The position numbers were made by a program, and so were the translations under genes. A stretch of DNA of 20,457 bases. Origin: JALYNX01 sp040905925 (GTDB lineage Bacteria; Actinomycetota; Acidimicrobiia; Spongiisociales; ZC4RG35). Each line of letters begins with the position of its first letter. Within the stretch, counting starts at the first letter, position 1. Below, one piece after another: positions 14,895 to 20,457 of the stretch. The stretch is from positions 1-20,457 of the forward strand of contig JBBDQO010000108.1 in NCBI GenBank assembly GCA_040905925.1, given 5' to 3'. The notes under the pieces are model-generated. The model did not search any database and was not told where the DNA came from. It saw only the letters and a list, made by a program, of their open reading frames with translations.

Positions 14895-16565
14895 CTACAA
14901 ACCCTCGAAAGGGTCAGCCGGGCCGGTGGGAACCGGCACCGTAACCGCCTCGGAGGCGCGGGTGGCCCATGCCGGAAATGGGAACTCCAGCACCAATGGC
15001 ACCGGCAACTGGGGCTGGCTAAGGATCATGGTCCCCGGCTTGAGAATCATCGCCCGCTGCCGGTGCACGGAGGGAAGAAAGCCGTACTCCTCGCGGGACG
15101 CCTCGGCCGCATCGAGGCGCCCGACCACCCTGATCGAGGAGTTGGCGATGATCCGGCGCTCCACCTCGGAAGCCGTCTGCTGGGCGCCGATCAGGATCAC
15201 CCCCAACGACCGTCCCCGCTCCGCCACGTCGAGCAGGACCTCCTTGATAGGACTGGTCCCCTCTCGCGGGGCGTATTTGTTCAACTCGTCGAGCACCACC
15301 AGGAGGAGCTCGTCGGATTGGCCGGCCCTCTCCTTGTCGTCGAAGGCGCGCTTCAAGGTCACCCCCACCACGAAGCGCTTTGCCCGGTCGTTGAGATTGT
15401 GCAGGTCGACCACCGTCACCTGATTCGAGTCGAGCCTTATCTTGTGACGTTCCGGGTCGGGGACATCGGCCCGGATCATTCGCTCCAGGTGACGGACCGA
15501 CGCCTGCAATCTCCGCACGAAGGCGTTGATGGTGCCTATGCCGATCGCTGGGCCCGCCCACAGGAAGCGATGCTCCTCGGACTGGACCCGGTCGGTGACC
15601 AGATCGACGAACTCCCGAAAGGTGCGCACCTTCACTCCATCGACCACCGCCGCCCCGGTTTCGGTGGCCTCGGCATGCCGCAACTGGGCCATCACGTTGT
15701 AGACCACCGTCGTGTACTGGGCGCGGTCGTCTTCGGCGTCGGCGAAGAGGAAGGGGAGGAGGTCCTCGACGCAGAACTCGTACAGAGTCCAAAAGAAAGA
15801 GGTCACATCGGAGCGGGAGGCGACGTCGGCCGTCGCCCGCTGGTCGTCGATTCGGGGCGGGGCGAAGATCCCCACCGAGTCGAAAGGGGTGGAGGGAAGC
15901 CCGAGATGGGTGTAGTTGAGACGGTGCTCGTCGTCGAGACGGGTGTTGACCCGGTCGAGATGGAGCAGATCCTCGCCCTTGACGTTGAAGATGAGGGCCT
16001 TGGTGTTGACCACCGCCTTGCCGAGGACACCCGAGGTGAACAGGGAGTGGAGGAGGAAGGTGGCGTAGCTCGTCTTGGTGGCAACCCCAGAGATGCCTGA
16101 GATGTTGACGTGGGCCCCCCTGTCGCCGTTGATGAACTCGAAGTTCACCCACAGCGGCTCCTTGTTCCGAGCCAGGCCCACCGGGAACTTCTGCTCCATC
16201 TGATCGAAGAAGAGGGCCTGATCGCGCTCGTCTCCGACGGCAATGCGCACCTGTTGACCGGGAAGCGGTGGGACGAACACCTCCGGCTCGAAGCGGGTGG
16301 TCGTGACCTGGGCGGTTTCCACGACCTCGGCGGGGAGGATCCCGTCCTCGATCAGGAACACATCGGAATCGAACCGAGCGCCTTCGTGTCGGGCCACCAC
16401 CTGGCCGACCATCCCGAACATTCGGACCATCTCACCCGTCGGCAGCACCCGCTCGAGGGCCACGACGTCGTCGAGTTGGACGTACTGCCCCTCATCGATC
16501 CCGATCCAGAACTCGAGCGGGGTGGCGTCTCTGGTCCCGAGGACCCTGCCGACCATCTCATCCAT
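14895..16565 (-). CDS. herA: HerA-like DNA translocase ATPase with variant Walker A
   Basis: HerA is a hexameric FtsK/HerA-superfamily ATPase that pumps DNA and activates NurA. The 556-residue protein begins with a HAS-barrel-like region at 4-90 (VGRVLGT, FGMVGQVVARHEGARFDSDVFLI). The nucleotide site follows: GISGVATKTS at 157-166, Walker B LLVVLDELNKYAP at 421-433 with D426 and E427, a conserved R-rich turn AERGRSLGVIL at 448-458, the polar sensor GAQQT at 460-464 and a likely arginine-finger segment SSIRVVGRLD at 476-485. The P-loop has threonine where most have glycine before K164. Its position at the head of the sbcD-sbcC-nurA run supports the HerA role over other DUF87 ATPases. The ATG at 16565 follows a TACTCT element by eight bases; the gene is divergent from the GT78-like gene. 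Confidence 0.88.
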   Translation of the reverse strand: MDEMVGRVLGTRDATPLEFWIGIDEGQYVQLDDVVALERVLPTGEMVRMFGMVGQVVARHEGARFDSDVFLIEDGILPAEVVETAQVTTTRFEPEVFVPPLPGQQVRIAVGDERDQALFFDQMEQKFPVGLARNKEPLWVNFEFINGDRGAHVNISGISGVATKTSYATFLLHSLFTSGVLGKAVVNTKALIFNVKGEDLLHLDRVNTRLDDEHRLNYTHLGLPSTPFDSVGIFAPPRIDDQRATADVASRSDVTSFFWTLYEFCVEDLLPFLFADAEDDRAQYTTVVYNVMAQLRHAEATETGAAVVDGVKVRTFREFVDLVTDRVQSEEHRFLWAGPAIGIGTINAFVRRLQASVRHLERMIRADVPDPERHKIRLDSNQVTVVDLHNLNDRAKRFVVGVTLKRAFDDKERAGQSDELLLVVLDELNKYAPREGTSPIKEVLLDVAERGRSLGVILIGAQQTASEVERRIIANSSIRVVGRLDAAEASREEYGFLPSVHRQRAMILKPGTMILSQPQLPVPLVLEFPFPAWATRASEAVTVPVPTGPADPFEGL

Positions 16566-16573
16566 CTGTGGCG

Positions 16574-16579
16574 AGAGTA
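16574..16579 (-). promoter_or_regulatory. Candidate -10 element (TACTCT) for the herA operon
   Basis: TACTCT on the minus strand is followed by eight bases and the herA ATG, so the message would be leaderless or have a leader of about two bases. It lies in the 44-base gap between divergent starts (herA at 16565 and the GT78-like gene at 16610) and would be the main promoter of herA-sbcD-sbcC-nurA. Confidence 0.4.
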
Positions 16580-16609
16580 GACCCGCGCTGGGACAGGAAC
16601 CGGTCTCCT

Positions 16610-17767
16610 ATGGTGGTCTCGGTGAGCCTGGCGGTGTTCCCATTCAAGGACGAGGATCCGGCGCTGGTGACCGCCAACCTCGGGAGGGCCGCATCGCATC
16701 CCCGAATCGACGAGGTGTGGGCGGTGGCCTCCGAAGACGGCCGGCAGGCCCGTCAGGTCGAAGCCGAGGCCGCGCAGACCTCAGCCGCGCTTTCCAAGCC
16801 GGTGTTGGTCATACCCCAGGAGCGAGTCGGGACGCTCCGAGCGGGCAAGGGAGACGCCATGAACACGGCGATCCGGCGTGCGGCAGAAGAGGGCAGGGAG
16901 CGCGTCCATTTCTACGACGCCGACATCACCAACTTCGATGCCGCCTGGATCGACGGCGCCGAGGAGGCCGCCGATCACGGGTACGGCGTTGTCCGCCACC
17001 GGTTCCCGAGGGCGGCCACCGACGCAATGATCACCTGGATGATCACCAGGCCCGGCTTCGCCCTGCTCTTTCCGGGGACCTTCCTCCCCAGGCTCAACCA
17101 GCCACTGGGAGGAGAGTTGCTCCTCACACGGGTCGCCCTCGAGTCCCTTGCCGAGTCCGAATTGGTGAGATCGCGCTCGGATTGGGGCATCGACACCGTG
17201 ATCACCTATGCCACGTCGGTGCTGGGAGTGGGCCTCTACGAGCATCTCGTTGCTGACGGGAAGCGCCACACGCTCTACGGGTCGTTGGATGAGCTGCGCC
17301 CGATGGTGGTGGAGTGCCTCGATGCCGTCTCCCGGCTTGCGGGCCTGAAGGGGCCCGAGCCTGGCGCCCGTCATGGGAGCGACCCGCCAGCCCCGGTGCC
17401 GCCCGATCTCAAGCGCATCGTGGCCTACGACCTGACCACCACCCTGCCCCTCCTCACCACCGGCTGGACCGACCAGGAGGCCGAGCTCGCCGCCGACCTG
17501 CCCCCCGGAGCTCGAACCGGTCTCATGGCCAATCTGGAGCGGCCTGAGTACGCCTTCATGAATGATGGGACCTGGCTGGAGGCACTCCGGTTTCTTCTCG
17601 CCGGGTTTCGGTTGGGGGATGAGGCGTGGGAATCGCTCGCCTTTCGCCTTTGGCTGACCAGGGTCCTGTCCTACACCACCGGTCAGGCGCAGACCGGCTA
17701 CGACGGGGCGATCGAGTACCTGGAGAGAACGATCCGCGACTACGAGCGTCTCGCCGACCAGTCTTAA
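16610..17767 (+). CDS. Mannosylglycerate synthase-like glycosyltransferase (GT78)
   Basis: The 385-residue protein closely follows, by recall, the Rhodothermus marinus mannosylglycerate synthase. That enzyme transfers mannose from GDP-mannose to D-glycerate in one step with retention, giving the compatible solute 2-O-alpha-mannosylglycerate. Matching segments are VFPFK (K13), QERVGTLRAGKGDAMNTA (Q70, K80), the metal-binding HFYDAD (D103, D105), GVVRHRFPRAATDAMITWMI, QPLGGELL, RSDWGID (D195) and GKRHTLYG (H220). The known metal ligands and the glycerate/catalytic residues thus appear retained. The first ATG of the homologous region (16610) is preferred over a GTG at 16568, which adds 14 unrelated residues and abuts the divergent herA start; a weak AGGA lies 11 bases before it. 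A transporter gene follows after six bases. Confidence 0.88.
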   Translation: MVVSVSLAVFPFKDEDPALVTANLGRAASHPRIDEVWAVASEDGRQARQVEAEAAQTSAALSKPVLVIPQERVGTLRAGKGDAMNTAIRRAAEEGRERVHFYDADITNFDAAWIDGAEEAADHGYGVVRHRFPRAATDAMITWMITRPGFALLFPGTFLPRLNQPLGGELLLTRVALESLAESELVRSRSDWGIDTVITYATSVLGVGLYEHLVADGKRHTLYGSLDELRPMVVECLDAVSRLAGLKGPEPGARHGSDPPAPVPPDLKRIVAYDLTTTLPLLTTGWTDQEAELAADLPPGARTGLMANLERPEYAFMNDGTWLEALRFLLAGFRLGDEAWESLAFRLWLTRVLSYTTGQAQTGYDGAIEYLERTIRDYERLADQS

Positions 17768-17773
17768 CACGTC

Positions 17774-18208
17774 ATGAGCTTCGTATTTGTTGTCCTGGTG
17801 GGGGTCCTCGGAGGCCTGGCCGGGGCGTTGCAGTCACAGTTCCTCGGCGTCATGGAGCAGCGTGTCGGAACCCTCGCCTCCACGTTCGTGACCTATGGAG
17901 GCGGTAGCCTCGCCATCGGGCTGTTGATGCTTGCGCTTCGAGGGGGCCGATTGGCCGACCTGAAGGACCTCCCCTGGTGGGTGTTCACCGCCGGTCTGAT
18001 GGGGCTGGTCGTGGTTGCATCGCTCGGGATCACCGTAAACCGGCTCGGTCTCGGCGCAGGGCTGACCTTGTTCACCGCTGCCACCCTCATCCTCGGGGCA
18101 GCGGTCGAGCATCTCGGGTGGTTCGGTGAGGTGCGCACCGTCGACGGCGCACGAGCACTCGGGGTCGCCCTGGTCATCTTCGGCACCTGGCTGGTGGTTC
18201 GGGGCTGA
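17774..18208 (+). CDS. YdcZ-type small DMT-superfamily transporter
   Basis: The 144-residue protein is almost entirely hydrophobic, with about five membrane helices. It opens with FVFVVLVGVLGGLAGALQSQ, continues through TFVTYGGGSLAIGLLMLAL, PWWVFTAGLMGLVVVASLG and GLTLFTAATLILGA, and closes with ALGVALVIFGTWLVV. This is the pattern of the DMT_YdcZ (DUF606) family, single-repeat relatives of EamA transporters that work as dimers or pairs. It starts six bases after the mannosylglycerate-synthase-like gene without its own clear ribosome site, so the two are probably one operon. That makes export or uptake of mannosylglycerate or a related solute a reasonable but untested idea. It ends five bases from a convergent gene. 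Confidence 0.85.
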   Translation: MSFVFVVLVGVLGGLAGALQSQFLGVMEQRVGTLASTFVTYGGGSLAIGLLMLALRGGRLADLKDLPWWVFTAGLMGLVVVASLGITVNRLGLGAGLTLFTAATLILGAAVEHLGWFGEVRTVDGARALGVALVIFGTWLVVRG

Positions 18209-18213
18209 GTGCC

Positions 18214-19044
18214 CTAGCCCAAGGCGATGGCTGTCATCGCCAACAGGGCCAGGACCAGACCAAGGACCTGTCTTCGACGGAAATGCTCGCCGTTGACGAC
18301 CCGGGCCATGATCACCGTGACCGCGGGGTAAAAGGAGGCTGCCACCGCGCCCGTGGCCAGCGAGCCCGACCGCAAGGCGAAGAGAAGAGCCACGTTGCCA
18401 CTGACGTCCAGGATCGCATTGCCAGCGACCAGGGCTCGGGGCGTGCGTCGGAATCGGCTCACCTGCCACACACCAACCCCGGCCAACACCAGGGGAACCA
18501 GGATGGTTGCGCCTCTCGAAGCGATCAACGGCAGCAGGTTCGACTCTTCCGAAGTGAGGTTGATGGCCACCGAAAACCCACCGAATCCGAGGCCGGCGCC
18601 GAGACCGTATACCAGGCCCCCGCCAGGCACGCCCCCCGGGTCGGTGACCCAGGCACAAAGCACGATGGCTGGCACCGCGATGGCGACCCCGATCCAGGAA
18701 AGCGTCGATGGGCTCTCCCCTTCGATCAAGGCGGCGACAACGGGCACGATTGCGCCCACTGCGGCAGCGACTGGTGCCACCGCCGCGACCTGGCCTCGAC
18801 TCAGCCCGGCGAACAGGGTGATGAGGCCGGCACCACCCACGGCACCGGCAAACAAGCCCAGGAGATAATCCTCGACCCCGGCGTCGCCGCCGACGACGAT
18901 GGCCGTTACCAACAGGAGCGGAAAGCTGAGGATCCCCGCCCAGAGCACGATCGAAACCGCAGCGGCCCGTTTTGCCCCCTCACCACCGAGGAAATCGGCG
19001 ACACCGTAGAGCAGTGAGCTGATCCCCCCGAAGACGACTTCCAC
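18214..19044 (-). CDS. EamA-type transporter (DMT superfamily)
   Basis: The 276-residue protein has about ten membrane helices in two repeats. The first begins ISSLLYGVADFLGGEGAKR, has VAAVAPVAAAVGAIVPVVAAL and ends IGVAIAVPAIVLCAWV. The second contains LVYGLGAGLGFGGFSVAI, TGAVAASFYPAVTVIMA and a final VLGLVLALLAMTAIALG. The conserved proline-rich turns ahead of the eighth helix (FYPAVTV) are typical of EamA proteins. The substrate is unknown. Its GTG at 19044 immediately follows the stop codon of the HIT-family gene with no spacer, indicating co-transcription and likely translational coupling. Confidence 0.88.
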   Translation of the reverse strand: MEVVFGGISSLLYGVADFLGGEGAKRAAAVSIVLWAGILSFPLLLVTAIVVGGDAGVEDYLLGLFAGAVGGAGLITLFAGLSRGQVAAVAPVAAAVGAIVPVVAALIEGESPSTLSWIGVAIAVPAIVLCAWVTDPGGVPGGGLVYGLGAGLGFGGFSVAINLTSEESNLLPLIASRGATILVPLVLAGVGVWQVSRFRRTPRALVAGNAILDVSGNVALLFALRSGSLATGAVAASFYPAVTVIMARVVNGEHFRRRQVLGLVLALLAMTAIALG

Positions 19045-19479
19045 CTAGGAGCCCGCCTCCTCAACGACTCCGGTCGATCCCATCGAGCGAAGGATGTAGC
19101 GGATGGAAGAAGCGGACTCTTCCAGCGCCTCTCTCGAGACGGTCTTCGCTGCTCTCGAGAACTCGAGGTCGGCAACACCGTTGATAGGGACGACATGGAG
19201 GTGGAGATGGGGCACCTCGAGACCGGCGATCACGAGCCCGATCCGCTCCGGCCGGAAGACTCTCTGTTGGGCCCGGCCGATCTGGCTGGCGACCTCCAGC
19301 AGGTGCTCGCGCAGGACGGGAGGACAGTCGATCCAGTGATCCACCTCGTCGCGGGGGACGACGAGGGTGTGCCCCGGTCGCAGCGGGTTGATCGACATGA
19401 AAGCGACCGACAGCTCGTCCTTCCAGACGAAGGTCGCCGGGATCTCGCCCTCGATGATCCTGGTGAACAGGGTGGCCAT
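19045..19479 (-). CDS. HIT-family nucleotide hydrolase
   Basis: The 144-residue protein has the histidine triad HLHLHVVP at residues 91-98 (H91, H93, H95), with the family's opening LFTRIIEGEIPATFVWKDE and the PLRPGHTLVVPRDEVDHW block at 32-49. These small cytoplasmic dimers cleave phosphoramidates and AMP esters, such as AMP-lysine. The C-terminal 35 residues form an unremarkable helix. The ATG at 19479 has no Shine-Dalgarno, but TAGGCT lies seven bases upstream, suggesting a leaderless message for the HIT-transporter pair. The physiological substrate is not predictable. Confidence 0.95.
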   Translation of the reverse strand: MATLFTRIIEGEIPATFVWKDELSVAFMSINPLRPGHTLVVPRDEVDHWIDCPPVLREHLLEVASQIGRAQQRVFRPERIGLVIAGLEVPHLHLHVVPINGVADLEFSRAAKTVSREALEESASSIRYILRSMGSTGVVEEAGS

Positions 19480-19486
19480 CGGGGCG

Positions 19487-19492
19487 AGCCTA
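19487..19492 (-). promoter_or_regulatory. Candidate -10 element (TAGGCT) for leaderless HIT gene
   Basis: TAGGCT on the minus strand fits TANNNT and is followed by seven bases and the ATG at 19479. It lies in the 24-base gap after the sugar dehydrogenase gene, so the HIT-transporter pair could have its own start. Confidence 0.4.
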
Positions 19493-19503
19493 TTCAGTCG
19501 TGC

Positions 19504-20457
19504 TCAGCGGACGCCGACGAGGGCAAACACAGCCTCGATAGTGGTCACGTAAACCTCTCCTGCGCCATCGACGCCGAAGCCGGTCACGCGGCCAGGCACC
19601 CCCACCTGGTCTGTCCAATCGGTTTGGTCGACTGCTGTTTCGTCGTCGAAGCGGAACGACCGGAGCCACCCCCCGCAGTAGTCGGAGTAGAGGTAAGCAC
19701 CCTGCAACTCGGGGATGGCCGTGCCCCGGTAGACAACACCCCCTGTGATCGAGCAGGTGGCGGCGTCACCGTGCTCCACTTCGATCACCGGCACCACCTG
19801 GCCTGAAGGATCACAACCCGAGGATGGGCGGTAGCAATGGAGGCCTTCGGTGATCGGCCAGCCGAAATTCAACCCGGGGGCGAGCTCGACCACCGAAACC
19901 TCTTCGTAGAGGTTCTGGCCGACATCGGCCACGTACAGGAGGGTGCCATCGATCCAGAAGCGCCAGGGATTGCGCAGGCCTTTGGCATAGGAGGCAGGTT
20001 CCGTCCCCCCATCGACATCGATGGCCACCAGCCCCGCGAGCAGAGTGTCGGGGTTCTGGCCATTGCCGTACCGGTCGCCAGAGCCTCCCCCATCCCCGAG
20101 ACCGAGCAACAACATCCCGTCGGGGCCGAACTGGAGCATGCCGCCGTTGTGATTGGGCGCCGGCTGCTCAACCTGGAGCAACACCCGCTCGCTCTCGGGA
20201 TCGGCCTCGGTCGGCGAGATGAATGTGAACTCGGAGACCACCGTGTTTCCGGCGGCGTCGGAGTAGTGGAGGTACAAGCGGCTCGGGTCGGTGGGATGGA
20301 GGGCAATCGAGAGCAGCCCACGCTCGCCCTCACTGCGCACCCGGTCAGATATATCGAGCAGCGGTTCCGACGCCACCTCCCCCCCCACGAGAGCCCACAC
20401 CTCGCCGGTCTTGGTGATCACATAGGCGGTCTCCTCGCCGGGCCGGGCCACCACCTG
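19504..20457 (-). CDS. PQQ-dependent sugar dehydrogenase-like protein, partial (N-terminus outside window)
   Basis: The frame is open to the window edge, giving 317 residues of a six-bladed beta-propeller of the glucose/sorbosone dehydrogenase family. Visible family marks are ERGLLSIALHP, PNHNGGMLQFGPDGMLLLGLGD (split here: the histidine-asparagine pair, then the DG turn and GDGG), KGLRNPWRFW, DVGQNLYEEV, GLNFGWP and GGVVYRG followed by YLYSDYCGGWLRSF. The histidine of NHNGG corresponds to the family's catalytic base position. Members are usually exported and oxidise sugars with bound PQQ, though many lack proof of cofactor. Four cysteines (HCYRPSSGC, ATCS and DYC) suggest disulfides, consistent with life outside the cytoplasm. 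The signal peptide and first blade lie beyond the edge, so the GTG at 20454 is not a real start. Confidence 0.85.
   Translation of the reverse strand, partial: QVVARPGEETAYVITKTGEVWALVGGEVASEPLLDISDRVRSEGERGLLSIALHPTDPSRLYLHYSDAAGNTVVSEFTFISPTEADPESERVLLQVEQPAPNHNGGMLQFGPDGMLLLGLGDGGGSGDRYGNGQNPDTLLAGLVAIDVDGGTEPASYAKGLRNPWRFWIDGTLLYVADVGQNLYEEVSVVELAPGLNFGWPITEGLHCYRPSSGCDPSGQVVPVIEVEHGDAATCSITGGVVYRGTAIPELQGAYLYSDYCGGWLRSFRFDDETAVDQTDWTDQVGVPGRVTGFGVDGAGEVYVTTIEAVFALVGVR

Noticed and set aside
14151..16100. Long plus-strand open frame (649 codons) across sbcD and herA
   Set aside because: It is antisense to two genes with full catalytic motifs, its translation is rich in G/H/R/D without domain character, and such frames are common opposite GC-rich coding sequence.
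10451..16565. HerA-nuclease phage-defence system (for example Sir2-HerA type)
   Set aside because: The partner nucleases are SbcD/SbcC and a NurA-like protein in a tightly overlapped operon among housekeeping genes, with no mobile-element or defence neighbours; DNA repair is the simpler reading.
16568..16609. GTG at 16568 as the start of the GT78-like gene
   Set aside because: The extra 14 residues do not resemble the family start, and this would leave two bases between divergent start codons.

Overview
The window reads as chromosomal DNA of a high-GC Gram-positive bacterium, most likely an actinomycete-phylum member and possibly class Acidimicrobiia. This placement is inferred from the GC-rich coding bias, frequent GTG/TTG starts, an Rv3369-type F420/PPOX protein, many apparently leaderless genes, and the herA-sbcD-sbcC-nurA arrangement. 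No phage, IS, CRISPR, rRNA or tRNA is visible. Coding density is very high: no gap exceeds about 180 bases, and the largest is filled by a riboswitch.

Layout. (1) 1-1245, minus: mannose-1-phosphate guanylyltransferase (manC), whose stop codon overlaps the TTG start of a lipoprotein c-type cytochrome cut by the window edge. (2) 1355-2294, plus: a small four-helix membrane protein and a small flavin/F420-binding PPOX protein. (3) 2343-3629, minus: an unrecognised acidic, proline-rich protein with five 13-residue tandem repeats and a C-terminal zinc-ribbon-like tail. (4) 3702-7798, minus: the glycine cleavage P-protein gcvP under a glycine riboswitch, downstream of the ribosome-associated ATPase ychF. 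(5) 7849-10479, plus: gpsA, a second PPOX-fold protein and an EamA transporter. (6) 10451-16565, minus: herA-sbcD-sbcC-nurA, a complete DNA end-processing operon of the kind best known from archaea. (7) 16610-18208, plus: a mannosylglycerate-synthase-like enzyme (GT78) and a YdcZ-type small transporter. (8) 18214-20457, minus: an EamA transporter, a HIT-family hydrolase and a partial PQQ-type sugar dehydrogenase.

How the genes work together. The repair quartet forms a coherent unit. SbcCD (Mre11-Rad50) would open and trim DNA ends, and the HerA translocase with the NurA nuclease would resect them. Adjacent starts and stops overlap by four bases at sbcD/sbcC (ATGA) and sbcC/nurA (GTGA). HerA carries an unusual P-loop in which the glycine before the catalytic lysine is threonine. 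Separately, ManC makes GDP-mannose, the donor that the GT78-like enzyme would join to D-glycerate to give the compatible solute mannosylglycerate, so the window may encode part of an osmolyte pathway in two pieces.

A recurring regulatory theme is a TANNNT -10-like hexamer ending 6 to 9 bases before the start codon of manC, ychF, gpsA, sbcD, herA and the HIT gene. This points to widespread leaderless or nearly leaderless transcription.
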